From UBA1309 sp047605645 (lineage in GTDB: Bacteria > Bacteroidota > Bacteroidia > Bacteroidales > Dysgonomonadaceae): 64,000 bases of DNA. A model generated the notes under the pieces. The model was given only the letters and a program-made list of their open reading frames with translations. It had not been told where the DNA came from and ran no database searches. This document shows, piece by piece, positions 34,277 to 45,300 of this stretch. The position numbers and the translations under genes were made by a program. Location of the stretch: the NCBI GenBank assembly GCA_047605645.1, contig JASGFJ010000001.1:62001-126000 (forward strand), in the 5' to 3' direction. The stretch's first letter is position 1; each line of letters begins with the position of its first letter.

Positions 34277-36778
34277 CTAATTTTTCTTTGATTCAAGGAT
34301 GAGTTGAGCATTCTGTAATCCTTCGGCTGAAGCTTTGAGATAAATTTTCCCGGATGATTTTCCTGTCTGAACCACGACCAATGCTTTTCCGTTAAACAAA
34401 TGTCGTTCAGATTTTTTCAAAGATACGGAATCTGTTGCATTGCCGTTGTCTGTCCCGGCAATAAATCCATTCCCTTCGATAGAAAAACGAATCAGGTCGG
34501 ATGCATCCGGTATGGCAATTCCTTTTTTATCAATAAGTTCAACAGTGACAAATGATAAATCTTTGCCATCGGCAGTTAGGGTGCGTCGGTCGGCGAGCAA
34601 ACGAATAGCAGCGGGTTTTCCGGCTGTGCAAATTTCCTGTGATAATACCTTTTTTCCATTTTTATATGAAATTGCTTTCAATGTTCCTGCTTCATAAGGT
34701 ACACGCCACATGACGTGAATTGCGTCTCCTTCTTTGTGTTTTCTTCCGAGCGATTTCCCGTTCAGAAACAATTCCACTTCATCGGCCTGGTTATAATATG
34801 CCCAAACATCTACGATCTTTCCCGGTTCCCAATTCCAATGAGGGAAAAGGTGGAGAACCGGTTTATCAGTCCATTCGCTCTGATACATGTAATAGACATC
34901 TTTGGGAAATCCGGCTAAATCCACTACTCCGAAATAGGAACTACGGGAGGGCCACCAGAAAGGAGTCGGCTCGCCCAGGTAATCAAATCCGGTCCAGAGG
35001 AAAAGTCCTGAAATATGTTTGTTTTTCTTCACCAGATTCCAACTCGCTTCGTGTGTGGAGCCCCAAGGTGCGTGACAATTGTCGTAAGCAGAGCATTGAT
35101 GGATGGGCATGTCGAAGGGGATATCCCAACGTTTGGGCCACAGACGGATGCTGTCGGAAGGCATATCGTAATATCCGCGAGACATCAAAGCGGAAGTGGA
35201 TTCTGTTATGATCAGGCTTTTTCCCGGGAACTTTTGAAAGAAGGTTTCTCCCCAATTATATTCGTGATAATTGAATCCGATAATGTCCATCGCTCCTGAA
35301 CGGAAAATATAATTGGACGGCTCCGTCTCATTATTGCCACTGGTAACAGGTCGGGTAGGATCGACTTGTTTTACGAGAGTTGCCAGTTTTGTAGCCAGCA
35401 AAGAGTTCACATGAAGGGTCGTTGTGTCCAGATTGCTTTTGCTGAGGGTATTGGCGAAGTTTAAAATCATATTGGCCTGCTGAAGGTTGAGTGTGTCAGC
35501 ATTGATATCCGCCCATTGTTCGAGGACTTCATTTCCGATACTCCACATAATCACAGATGGATGATTCCGGTCGCGTCGTATCCAATCGGTTAAGTCACGC
35601 TCGTGCCATTCATTGAAAAAACGAGAATAATCGTGAGGTGATTTCTTTTTTCTCCAGATGTCGAATGCTTCATCCATGACAAGAAATCCCATTTGGTCAC
35701 ACAAGTCAAGGAGTTCGGGTGCGGGAGGATTATGGGAGGTGCGTATGGCATTGCATCCCATTCCTTTTAGTATTTCCAATTGGCGCCTGATAGCTCGAAT
35801 GTTGACAGCGGACCCCAAACAACCTAAATCGTGATGCATGCATACACCTTTGATTTTTACCGATCTCCCGTTCAGGAAGAATCCATTGGCCGCATCGAAA
35901 CTGAAGGTTCGAACTCCTAAAGCAGAAGTTTGTTTGCCTAGTGTTTTCCCATTCTTTACGATGGTGTTTATCACCTGATAGAGGTATGGGTTTTCATCCG
36001 ACCAGAAGAGAGGGGCGTCTATTGAAATCGTTTGCGTACAGGTCGCAGATTTCCCTGCAAAGAGGGAAACAGGAGTATTGGCTTCTCCTACTTTTTTGCC
36101 GGCTTTATCCAAAATAATGCTTTGCAATTGAAACTGTTCATTTGCCAGGTTTTTATTCTCTAAAGCTACTTCCATCTTAATGACAGCTTTTTGCTCTGAC
36201 ACATCGGGAGTCGTGATGACTGTTCCCTGGTGTGTGAATTGTAATAGATTTGTGGTTACCAGCCATACATTGCGATAAATTCCCGAACCTGTGTACCAGC
36301 GGGAATTTGGTTGTAGTGTGTTGTCGACCTGCACAGCGATGACATTGTCTCCTGATGGATTCAGGAAAGGAGTTAAATCATACCGAAAAGCGATGTATCC
36401 GTTGGGACGAAAACCGAGGAGGTGTCCGTTTATCCAGACACGGCTGTTCCAATATACACCGTCGAAGTCTATATAGTAATTTTTTTCTTCCGATTTATTC
36501 AGGCGGAATGTTTTGCGATACCATCCCATCCCTCCGGGCAAAGCTCCGCTTCCCGGGCTTGATGGAAATGTAGAAGAAAAATCACTTTCAATACTCCAGT
36601 CGTGAGGTAAATCTATAGTGCGCCATTTTGAGTCGTCACAATCTGTTTTATATGCTGATGAATCTGCCAATAAGGAAAATTTCCAGGAATCGTTGAAATT
36701 GACACGCTGCGCATGTATATACGCCCAGGCGAATACTCCGAAAAAGAAAGTGAGATGTCGTTTTAATTTTAGTCTCAT
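34277..36778 (-). CDS. GH2 beta-galactosidase-type glycoside hydrolase
   Basis: 833 residues, signal peptide cleaved near IHAQ (residue 24). Domain order is GH2 sugar-binding (PHDWSIESDF, MGWYRKTFRL), immunoglobulin-like, and TIM-barrel with CMHHDLGCLGSA and RTSHNPPAPELLDLCD. The acid/base is Glu417 in WSIGNEVLEQW and the nucleophile Glu526 in IITESTSALM. C-terminal domains resemble DUF4982 and an Ig/invasin-like module (LLADRRTLTADGKDLSFVTVE). Expected to remove terminal beta-galactose in the periplasm. In this locus the likely substrate is galactosylated xyloglucan oligosaccharide. It lies 49 bp upstream of the esterase gene and 69 bp downstream of GH5. Confidence 0.93.
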   Translation of the reverse strand: MRLKLKRHLTFFFGVFAWAYIHAQRVNFNDSWKFSLLADSSAYKTDCDDSKWRTIDLPHDWSIESDFSSTFPSSPGSGALPGGMGWYRKTFRLNKSEEKNYYIDFDGVYWNSRVWINGHLLGFRPNGYIAFRYDLTPFLNPSGDNVIAVQVDNTLQPNSRWYTGSGIYRNVWLVTTNLLQFTHQGTVITTPDVSEQKAVIKMEVALENKNLANEQFQLQSIILDKAGKKVGEANTPVSLFAGKSATCTQTISIDAPLFWSDENPYLYQVINTIVKNGKTLGKQTSALGVRTFSFDAANGFFLNGRSVKIKGVCMHHDLGCLGSAVNIRAIRRQLEILKGMGCNAIRTSHNPPAPELLDLCDQMGFLVMDEAFDIWRKKKSPHDYSRFFNEWHERDLTDWIRRDRNHPSVIMWSIGNEVLEQWADINADTLNLQQANMILNFANTLSKSNLDTTTLHVNSLLATKLATLVKQVDPTRPVTSGNNETEPSNYIFRSGAMDIIGFNYHEYNWGETFFQKFPGKSLIITESTSALMSRGYYDMPSDSIRLWPKRWDIPFDMPIHQCSAYDNCHAPWGSTHEASWNLVKKNKHISGLFLWTGFDYLGEPTPFWWPSRSSYFGVVDLAGFPKDVYYMYQSEWTDKPVLHLFPHWNWEPGKIVDVWAYYNQADEVELFLNGKSLGRKHKEGDAIHVMWRVPYEAGTLKAISYKNGKKVLSQEICTAGKPAAIRLLADRRTLTADGKDLSFVTVELIDKKGIAIPDASDLIRFSIEGNGFIAGTDNGNATDSVSLKKSERHLFNGKALVVVQTGKSSGKIYLKASAEGLQNAQLILESKKN

Positions 36779-36847
36779 GACGAAAGGATCATATTAGCCG
36801 AAAAGCGGGCAGAGTTTGTATTGACGCTGCCCGCAGAGATATTCTGT

Positions 36848-38584
36848 TTAATTAGTAGCATGTATCAGTGCACTGATGGCATCGGCGTGTGCTTGTTCGC
36901 CGGTGTTCCGGTTGAACAATCCGTTTCCGTTATTGCCGGTAACTCCGTTGTCCCAATAGACGGGAACAACTCCGTTGGCAATAGCCTGCGATGTGATGTA
37001 TTTCAGATAGTAATTGCGTGAAGCCGTGACATGTGCTTGTTTGGAAGCATCTGCAATTTCGCGGTACATATTTCCGAATTCTCCCATAATGACGGGTATA
37101 TTCTTATCAATGAAGTTGGTCTTCAATTTAGCGAACTGAGTGCGAGCCCAATCTTCCTGTCCCCAGGATGAAATTGCACCATATTGATCATATCCGGCTT
37201 CCTTTCCCCAATAATACTTCATGGTAGCCCAGGATGCATCTTCTGTAAGAATACAATAATCGGAAGGATCATAATAATGGATTTCAGCCATCAATCGGTT
37301 GGAGGTTGCATCGGTCGGCATTTTCAACGAGCTTACAGCAAGGTCAATATTGGTATTATAAGCCTGTACCAACAGATTTCGGTACGTGTTTTTCCCTCCA
37401 GTTGAACGAACAGCATCCACAAAGGTTTGATTGAACGACATCTGCACTGTGATGTTTTCTGCTGTCGGCGCTGTGCTGGCATCATGCCCCACTTCGTTTG
37501 TTCCGGCAAATATCAGGTGTTCGTCGTAATCGCGGAAATAAACAGCGATTTGTTCCCAGAGAGCTTTCTGCTTTTCGTTGATAGCACTCTGCTGTGCATA
37601 GAACGGGTTTTCGTCACGCCATCCACCATCCCAGTGTGAATTCAGAATCACGTACATGTTGTTGGCGATACAATAATCCACAACTTCTTTGACACGGGCA
37701 AACCATGAATCTTTTATTTTATATGTGGTCTGATCCTCCATATAACCGCTCCAGGCGCAAGGGATACGTATTGTGTTGAATCCGGCTGATTTCACCGCAT
37801 CGATCAAGGTCTTCGTCGTTTTCGGGTTTCCCCACATTGTCTCGCTGGCTACCGTTGAAGAAGAGCAGGCTTCCAGAGAGTTTCCGAGGTTCCATCCGAT
37901 ACCCATCTTTGCTGATAATGCTTTGGCATCGGACGACATTCCTGTTGCATCGGACGCGATGGTCAGTTGGGAAGCTGCCTGATTCACCACAACTGTGTCT
38001 TTGTTGTTTCCCAACGAAAAGACAATTATTCCTTTTCGGGCAAAATGGTTTCGATTTGCTCCAATTGTGAATGTTTTAGATAATGAAGAAGTAGCCTTTG
38101 TTGCAGATTCTGCAATCCAGTCATTCCCAATAGTCATGTCGTATGTTCCGGATACCTGATAGTTGACTGTAATATTACCACCTGCAGCATCTACGCTGTA
38201 GGAGCTATTGGCTACAATCAGCAAATCCTGATATGACTGCGTTACGGTGATTGTCTGAGTTTTCTCCCCTGCTTTTATCAAAATTAGGGCTGTCCGGGTG
38301 TCGGTGCTCGAATTGTTTGCAGCGGTTATTTTCAATTCCACGACGTGGCCTGTTCCTTGACCTGAAGATGGAGACAGGGTGAGCCAATCGGCAGAACTTG
38401 TTGCTGTGAAATCCACATTACTCTGTACGTAAATCGATTGAACTTCTCCGACTGCAGAAAACGACATTTCCGTTTTCGATACTTTCAGGTCAGGCTCCAC
38501 CGAATTGTTGTCGGAGCAGGAATATGGTATAAACAGGCAGCCCAAAAGGGTCAGGAGCAGATTCATTATTTTTAATTTTTTCAT
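36848..38584 (-). CDS. Surface lipoprotein GH5 endo-glucanase with two BACON domains (xyloglucanase-like)
   Basis: 578 residues. A lipobox (IPYSC, Cys23) is followed by two BACON domains, about 32-115 and 118-205, and a GH5 barrel from about 215. Catalytic residues are acid/base Glu364 in FAGTNEVGH and nucleophile Glu502 in PVIMGEFGNM. The IPCAWSGYM and ILNSHWDGGW segments match subfamily 4-type endoglucanases, and BACON-GH5_4 is the architecture of the B. ovatus surface endo-xyloglucanase. So the enzyme should start depolymerisation at the cell surface. ATG 38584 sits at the end of the leader element shared with the CPBP gene. Confidence 0.92.
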   Translation of the reverse strand: MKKLKIMNLLLTLLGCLFIPYSCSDNNSVEPDLKVSKTEMSFSAVGEVQSIYVQSNVDFTATSSADWLTLSPSSGQGTGHVVELKITAANNSSTDTRTALILIKAGEKTQTITVTQSYQDLLIVANSSYSVDAAGGNITVNYQVSGTYDMTIGNDWIAESATKATSSLSKTFTIGANRNHFARKGIIVFSLGNNKDTVVVNQAASQLTIASDATGMSSDAKALSAKMGIGWNLGNSLEACSSSTVASETMWGNPKTTKTLIDAVKSAGFNTIRIPCAWSGYMEDQTTYKIKDSWFARVKEVVDYCIANNMYVILNSHWDGGWRDENPFYAQQSAINEKQKALWEQIAVYFRDYDEHLIFAGTNEVGHDASTAPTAENITVQMSFNQTFVDAVRSTGGKNTYRNLLVQAYNTNIDLAVSSLKMPTDATSNRLMAEIHYYDPSDYCILTEDASWATMKYYWGKEAGYDQYGAISSWGQEDWARTQFAKLKTNFIDKNIPVIMGEFGNMYREIADASKQAHVTASRNYYLKYITSQAIANGVVPVYWDNGVTGNNGNGLFNRNTGEQAHADAISALIHATN

Positions 38585-38672
38585 AGGATTTAATTCTTAC
38601 TATTAGTCGGTCTGGAACTCGCTTGATTTTTTATCATTGTGTTGAGTGATTTAATAAAAATCAAGCTTTGTT
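38585..38672 (-). repeat. Leader element copy B (hairpin plus conserved tail up to the GH5 start)
   Basis: Partner of the element at 18851-18938: gap-free alignment ending at the start codon. The hairpin is perfect here (GCTTGATTTTT / AAAAATCAAGC on the minus strand). Where copy A differs in the stem, the pairing is mostly kept (GC for AT, or a G-U pair). The loop keeps ACTCAACACAATGA. A 15-codon frame beginning ATGATAAAAAATCAAGC ends with TAA 8 bp before the GH5 ATG. The rest of the gap to the glycan-binding gene (38673-38834) holds nothing I recognise. Confidence 0.6.
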
Positions 38673-38834
38673 TCTTGCGGTTTAATGCTTACTCTTAGGG
38701 GGTATGGAATATTCGGCTTATACCATGAATTCTCAAGTATAATGAAAGTTCGAATTTATCTCATCCGTTATTTTTACAAGCTTTTCCGTCTGTGTATTTT
38801 GCTTTATGGACGGAAAAGCCTGCTTTATTACATT

Positions 38835-40694
38835 CTATCTGGTGACAATTTTATCCACCTTGATTTTCACTGCACTTAAATCCTGGATATCATTAATAAT
38901 ACTGCTGATGTCAATAACAAAGACCATAATTCCGGAAGCTACTCCCGGAGAACAATAGACGGTATATGTGCCGTTTCCTGTTACTTGTGTATCACCGGAA
39001 CCGCCTCCCCAATATTGAGCTGACCAATCTCCGTCGGCATAGCTTATTGCAGTCTTGTAATTTCCTGAAGCACCACTATTCAAGGTCATTCCGGAAATAG
39101 TGAATGTTACTTCCACGGAGTTCGAGAAATCGAAATCCGAGGGGTTTACTGGTGGATTATTGGCAGTACTTCCATAGGCATTGTATATCTCAATTCTCAG
39201 ATTTCCTTTGTTTTCAAAATCACCATATATTATTTTAGAAGCATCAAAACTGATGTTTGTTCCTGAATCCGTGTCGGATGAATTTCCCGTCACAAGTTCG
39301 AAATGATATACCAGATATTGATTAGAACCCGATAAGCGTTGTCCCAGCCATATTCCTGAGAGATTTCCCAGGGCATCTGTTTCTGATTTTATTACCCTTA
39401 AGGTGCTTTCGCTGGTCGTCGCTAGGTTGATGTTTCCAGAAAGAGTAAAGGAGATATTTTGTCCGAAGTCAATGTTGTTTTTAGAATCAATGGTATAGCT
39501 TCCGGTAATCTGTTTGGATAACCCATCCGTAAAGATATATGTGCCGCTGGCATCCCCCGTTTTAGTCATACTCATAGATATATTTTTAATCAAAGCTTGA
39601 TTGTAAACATATCCGGAAGAGATATAGTCATTCGGAGAACTCCAGTTATGTACGAATGTTCCGTCCAATTCCGTCCAATTGTATGGGGTTGTTTCTGACA
39701 GTTTCCACTTCTTCGTAGAGGTTGTTGTCAAATCATTATTTGCATTACCGGAATATGGTGGTTGAGCTTCCCCTGCGACCCAATTGTCAAAATAATCTTT
39801 GGAGATGAAATTGTAAACAAGCCAGCAAGCTTGGTCTCCGGCTAAAGCAGCATCACGTAATACCCCCAACTGCATTGTGTTTTCAGTCAAAGACATGATT
39901 CTGATATTTCCCCAGTCAATCACTTGCCCGTTTCTGTTTGAATCGTGCAGAGGTGAAGCATTTGTCATCCGCATGGTATGCTCGGTCGTACTAATCATGT
40001 ATAACCCTTTTTCTGTTCCCCTTGAAGGAATGGTATTATGTATTACAGTTACATTTGCCCCATTCTTTAAATCAAAAGTCATCGAGCCGAAATCAGCCGC
40101 ATTCATCATCCATGTGTTCTCGCTCCATTTAGGACACCAATTCCACTGATCGACTCCTTCCGGAGCGGCGCCATTTGTTATCGACTCCCAGCTATATCCG
40201 GTGCTATAAAAATACAACGGTCCGTTGAAATACCGACTCACACCATTGGCATCCAGATCGAGATACCAAGTCTTTGATTTTCCGACTCCACCTGAAAGTT
40301 TTGTCCACAATTCATCATTCACAAAATCGGCATAAAAGTTGTCTACTTTGAAAGAAACTGAATCACCCCATACGACACCTCCTCTTGTTTCGACGCCAAA
40401 TTGTACCGGATATGTTCCTGCAAATGGCATTTTAAGAGTTACGGTATCTTCCTGACTTCTTCCCTGGGGATGATTCCATAGCGGGGTATAGCCTTTTCCC
40501 ATTTTATTTATCAAATAGACAATATTCGGATTCCCGCTGTCGTGCTTGATTTCGAAGGCTATGCCTTCCACCAAATCAGAGGATTTTACATTGGGCTTGA
40601 GTAACTCATAACTATCGGGAGAACATGCCCAAAAGGATATCAGGCTCATTAACGTAACTAAAAATATAGGAATTAACTTTTTCATCGTTTTCAA
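38835..40694 (-). CDS. Surface glycan-binding lipoprotein (SGBP-like)
   Basis: 619-residue lipoprotein with lipobox SFWAC (Cys24). An N-terminal Ig/PKD-like domain (about 40-120, with PFAGTYPVQFGVETRGG) precedes repeated beta-rich modules with surface-exposed Trp and Tyr residues (YFYSTGYSWE, DQWNWCPKWSENTWM, DGDWSAQYWGGGSG). There are no catalytic motifs. Its place directly after susD is the standard slot for the second glycan-binding protein of a utilisation locus. Binding of beta-glucan or xyloglucan chains at the surface is inferred from context. It is 13 bp from susD. Confidence 0.82.
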   Translation of the reverse strand: MKTMKKLIPIFLVTLMSLISFWACSPDSYELLKPNVKSSDLVEGIAFEIKHDSGNPNIVYLINKMGKGYTPLWNHPQGRSQEDTVTLKMPFAGTYPVQFGVETRGGVVWGDSVSFKVDNFYADFVNDELWTKLSGGVGKSKTWYLDLDANGVSRYFNGPLYFYSTGYSWESITNGAAPEGVDQWNWCPKWSENTWMMNAADFGSMTFDLKNGANVTVIHNTIPSRGTEKGLYMISTTEHTMRMTNASPLHDSNRNGQVIDWGNIRIMSLTENTMQLGVLRDAALAGDQACWLVYNFISKDYFDNWVAGEAQPPYSGNANNDLTTTSTKKWKLSETTPYNWTELDGTFVHNWSSPNDYISSGYVYNQALIKNISMSMTKTGDASGTYIFTDGLSKQITGSYTIDSKNNIDFGQNISFTLSGNINLATTSESTLRVIKSETDALGNLSGIWLGQRLSGSNQYLVYHFELVTGNSSDTDSGTNISFDASKIIYGDFENKGNLRIEIYNAYGSTANNPPVNPSDFDFSNSVEVTFTISGMTLNSGASGNYKTAISYADGDWSAQYWGGGSGDTQVTGNGTYTVYCSPGVASGIMVFVIDISSIINDIQDLSAVKIKVDKIVTR

Positions 40695-40707
40695 TTTTAA
40701 GATTAGC

Positions 40708-42321
40708 TTACCATCCTGAATTTTGTTTCAACACATTTGCTGATAACGTAATCTGTGTCTGAGGAATTTGCATAAATCCCCGTGTTGTTGTGATGTTGGA
40801 TGCCGAGATTGTGACTTGGTCATTTACATTTCCGCTCAATAAAGTTGTCGTTTCTGCAATGGTGGAAGCTGCTACGGTCAATCCTTGGCGAAGCAAATCC
40901 CAATAGCGTAATCCTTCGAAAGCAAATTCAAACTTTCTTTCTTCCATAATATTGGCCTGATTGACCGTTTTTGTGGCTAATCCGGCTCTTTTTCTCACTT
41001 GATCATAATAACTCTGTGCATTGCTGCTGCCTAATTCGGCTGCCATTAGAAGTACATCTGCATAGCGCATGATTACATAATCCTGATCCTGTGAAATCTG
41101 AAAATTCTGTGAGCCTCCGGTGTTGCTCGTTCCGTCGGGCAGGCAAGTAGGAGAATATTTTTTGATCATGTATCCGGTATATTCTCGCTGGTCGCCGGTA
41201 TCGTAGCCTGTAATTTTTTCGCCGGCAACATCGATGATAGATGCCGTTTTACGGGTGTCGGAACTTAAATAAGCATTGACAAATTGAGGATTCACTGTAC
41301 ATGCTCCCCATCCTTTTCCATAAGGCGACCAGTTGGTATTGCGCATTCCCAACATTACAATAAATGTATTCCCGTCTACATTTCCGTTGTAGTCCTGTGT
41401 ATTGTTGAATTTTTGAGCGAAAACCGTTTCCGTATTTCCTTCTCCGGCGTAAGCCGATTTATCCAGTGTGTTGTCTTGGGCATTCGGCACATAGCTTGAT
41501 GCAGGCCATAAAGATGCAAAATTAGATACTAAAGCATATTGTCCACTGCTAATTACATCTTCGAGCCCGTTTAATACTTCTGCTTTCGTAATCCCCAAAT
41601 CGTTAGTGCCATAATAACCGGTATAGAATAAATAGACACGAGCGAGCATGGCTTTCGCTGCATAGCAAGTAACACGTCCGTCGTTGGTTGCTGCGTTTGC
41701 TTTGGGATATGCTGTTGAGGAAATATTTTCGGCAGCGAATTTCAAATCAGCAACAATCTGCTTATAGATCTCAACCGGTTCGGATTGCGGAATATTTGCA
41801 GTAGAAGGTTCTGTCAATAGAGGCACCTTTTCGAATAGACGCGCCAAATCAAAATACATAATGCCTCGTAGAAAACGAGTTTCACCTTCAATACGGTTTT
41901 TGGTCGTTAACGAATCTTTCCATGCAACTCCGTCTAATTTGCTGAGTAGCGTATTGCACCTTGAAATACCGGTGTAATAACTGCACCATGTGGTGTTAAA
42001 GATATTGCTGCTTGAAGGAGACTGGGAGATATCAAAGCGATCTAAAGCCTGATATGAACGATCATCTGAGTTTCCTGTTCCACCAAAGCATTCGTCGGAT
42101 AAGATTTCGGATGTGGCGTAGAAAGATACTCCTCCATCGGAAACTGTTCTCTGATAGCCATCGTAACAACCAATCAAAGCCATCTCCGCATCATTTACGG
42201 TTTTGTAATATTCGTCTTCTGTGAGCGATGTGCCTGAACGAGTGTCCAGATATCCATCTGTGCAGGCAACTAAGCCTAAAGACAAGAGGCAAGCTAAACT
42301 GTATATTTTATATTTTTTCAT
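40708..42321 (-). CDS. SusD/RagB family outer membrane glycan-binding lipoprotein
   Basis: 537-residue lipoprotein (lipobox LVAC, Cys20, followed by TDGYLD). The SusD helical TPR-like part begins DEYYKTVNDAEMALIGCYDGY and includes RFLRGIMYFDLARLFEKVPL. The C-terminal MEERKFEFAFEGLRYWDLLR is diagnostic of SusD/RagB. It covers the SusC-like pore and delivers oligosaccharides to it. The gene is 49 bp downstream of susC on the same strand. The specificity cannot be read from sequence. Confidence 0.95.
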   Translation of the reverse strand: MKKYKIYSLACLLSLGLVACTDGYLDTRSGTSLTEDEYYKTVNDAEMALIGCYDGYQRTVSDGGVSFYATSEILSDECFGGTGNSDDRSYQALDRFDISQSPSSSNIFNTTWCSYYTGISRCNTLLSKLDGVAWKDSLTTKNRIEGETRFLRGIMYFDLARLFEKVPLLTEPSTANIPQSEPVEIYKQIVADLKFAAENISSTAYPKANAATNDGRVTCYAAKAMLARVYLFYTGYYGTNDLGITKAEVLNGLEDVISSGQYALVSNFASLWPASSYVPNAQDNTLDKSAYAGEGNTETVFAQKFNNTQDYNGNVDGNTFIVMLGMRNTNWSPYGKGWGACTVNPQFVNAYLSSDTRKTASIIDVAGEKITGYDTGDQREYTGYMIKKYSPTCLPDGTSNTGGSQNFQISQDQDYVIMRYADVLLMAAELGSSNAQSYYDQVRKRAGLATKTVNQANIMEERKFEFAFEGLRYWDLLRQGLTVAASTIAETTTLLSGNVNDQVTISASNITTTRGFMQIPQTQITLSANVLKQNSGW

Positions 42322-42370
42322 TGTTCGAGATTTTTAGATTATGAACATTCACATCAAAAAATGTTTAAGG

Positions 42371-45300
42371 TTAGAATTTTACATTGACTCCCATCAGGAA
42401 TGTTCTTGGACGAGGGTAATATCCTAGATCTACTCCAGATACCCAACTGTCGGTTCCGTATCCGATTTCAGGATCCATTCCATTGTATTTTGTGAATGTG
42501 AAGGCGTTTTGTACCTGCCCGTAAAGGCGCATCTGGCTGATGTATTTCCAGTGGATAAGTTTCGCGAAGTCATATCCCAATGTGATATTGCTTATTTTCA
42601 AGTAGTCGCCTTTGTGGATATATAGGTCTGAAAATTGCCAGTTGATATTGCTTTCGGTCACGCGTGGAATTCTGTTAGAGGTGCCTTCACCGGTCCATCT
42701 GTTTAGGATCTCGGTGGTGTAATTCCCTTTCTTTCCTGAGAAATTTCGGTATGATTGTACAATCTTGTTTCCTGCAACTCCGTATGCGTTGAGTGAGAAA
42801 TCAACATTCTTATAACTTATTCCGATATTGAATCCATAAGTAAAGCTGGGGATCCCGTTTCCTAAATCGACTTTATCTTTGCTATTGATAACACCGTCGT
42901 GATTTTGGTCAATATATCGTACATCACCCGGTTTTACATCGCTTTGCAGGATGCCGTTTCCGGCGGCAACCCATTCGGCAATTTCTTGTTTGTTCTGAAA
43001 GATTCCGTCTGTTTTATATCCCCAGAAATATCCTATCGGATGTCCGTTTTCGGCGCGGTAGAATTCCTCTGAGTTTTCATATAGCATATTGGTCAATCCA
43101 TGAATGATGCCGTCTCCGGTTGGTATCTGTCCCACCTTGTTTTTATTGTAAGCTCCATTGACGCCGACATTGTATTTCCAGTCTCCGATGTTGTCGTTCC
43201 ATGTCAGGGCAAGTTCTGCTCCCGTATTTTTTACATTTCCTCCGTTGATGTAATAGGAGCTGTAACCCGATGTGCCTAATAACGGAGCCTGTACCAGCCA
43301 ATTCTTCGTTGTCTTCACATAAAGGTCGAGAGTCGCTCCTAATCTGTTTTTGAGGAAACGTGCGTCGAAGCCAAGGTTTGTCTGCTCTGAGGTTTCCCAT
43401 GTCAATCCGGAGTTGGCAATACCTGTCGGATACGATCCGGCTGTGTTTGTTCCGTTTGTTCCGAAATTGTAGTTTGCGGCAGGATTGCTGCTGCTGTAGC
43501 TGGAAGAGGTATTCATTAAGGTGGTGTATTGAAAGTCGGAGATGTTTTGGTTACCGACTTGCCCCCAGCTGATACGCATCTTCATGTAATCTAGCCAGGA
43601 AGCACTTTCCTTCATAAAATTCTCGGAAGACAACACCCAGCCGGCAGATAAAGAAGGGAAAATACCCCAGCGATGTCCTTTTGCAAATTTAGTAGAGCCA
43701 TCCAGACGAACAGTTGCGTTAAACATATATTTTTCCAAATAGTCATACCCGATTCTTGAGAAATAGGAAGAGCGGCGGTATATATTTTCCGGGGCGCCTG
43801 ATGCAGAATAAGTCTGCACTACATTTCCATCATCATCGAGATGCGCTTTTCCTGTTGTATTGCTGATGTACGCGTGAGAAAAATCATTGAACTGAGAAAG
43901 CAGATTCCAGTTAGAAGCATACAGGTTTGAACCTTCATATCGGGTGGCTTCTGTTCCTATCAATGCGCTGAAAGAATGTTCTTTGTTGATGTTGAAGGAA
44001 TATGAAGCCGTATTTGTCCACGTGATTGTATGGCCTTCCGACATCGATTGTGTCACGGTTGTGTGTTCTGTATTATAATCATATATTGAAAATTGATACA
44101 GAGGCGTGAACGAACGATATTGTGAAGAATAATAATCCAGGCCGATTGTTGTTCTCAGTTTTAAATTTTTTATAGGCTCTAATTCTGCATAAATGTCGGA
44201 CATCAGCTTTTGTGACAGAGTCCTGTTTTTGATTTTGGTCATCATGGAGCCGTACGGATTTCCATCCCCGTTATACCAGTCGGAATTGCTGGTGTCGTTA
44301 TACGGACTGTCATACGCATTGTTGTCGCTATAGACCGGAGAAAGAGGAGAGGTCTGAAAAGCAGCACGTAAGGTGTTGTTGTATTGATTTCCGACACTGA
44401 TTCCGTTATTTTTGATATAATTGAAGTTGAGGTGTTGTCCCACTTTGAGCGCATCGTTATACAATTTGTGTTCTGTATTGATTCTGAATCCGTAGCGTTC
44501 GTAGTTGGAAACAGCTTTGCCGCCTATAGCGCCTTCTTGAGCCAGGTAATTCAACGAAATGGAGTAAATGGATTTGTTGCCTCCTCCATTGATTCCTAAA
44601 GAATAGTTCTGGGTTAATGCATTCTTTTTGAACATTTCGCTAATCCAGTCAGTATCTGCCAAACCGTTCATTGCACCAAAATCGTAAGCACCGGATCCTG
44701 AATTATAGGCTTGTTCGTCCATAATCATTTTATATTCTTCGGCGTTCAGCATTTTGATCTTACGGGCTATATTCTGTGCGCCATAATATCCGTCAAATGT
44801 GACTTGCGACTTGCCACTGGAACCCTGCTTGGTTGTCACCAACACCACTCCGTTGGCGGCTTGTGCTCCATAGATAGCTGCTGAGGCTGCATCTTTGAGC
44901 ACATCTATTGACTGTATATCAGAGGCGTTCAATACCGAAATGTCGCCTTCAATTCCGTCAATGATGTAAAGCGGACCGGAGCTTCCTACTGTTCCCAACC
45001 CGCGGATATTGACTTTCATGTCGGAACCCGGTTGTCCGGAAGTAGAAGAAATGGTAATACCTGCTGTTTGTCCCTGCAAAGCTTGCAATGGACTGGTTGT
45101 ATTCATTTTAGCCAGTTCATCACCCTTCACCTGTACGTTAGCCCCGGTGTTCAGCTTTTTCTTCTGTACACCGTAACCCACTACCATCACTTCATTCAAA
45201 ACATTCTGTTTTTCTTTTAATTCAATAGCCAGGCTTCGTTGGTTTCCAACCGCTATAGTCGTAGGCTCAAATCCGATGTAGACCACGATGAGTGTGGCAT

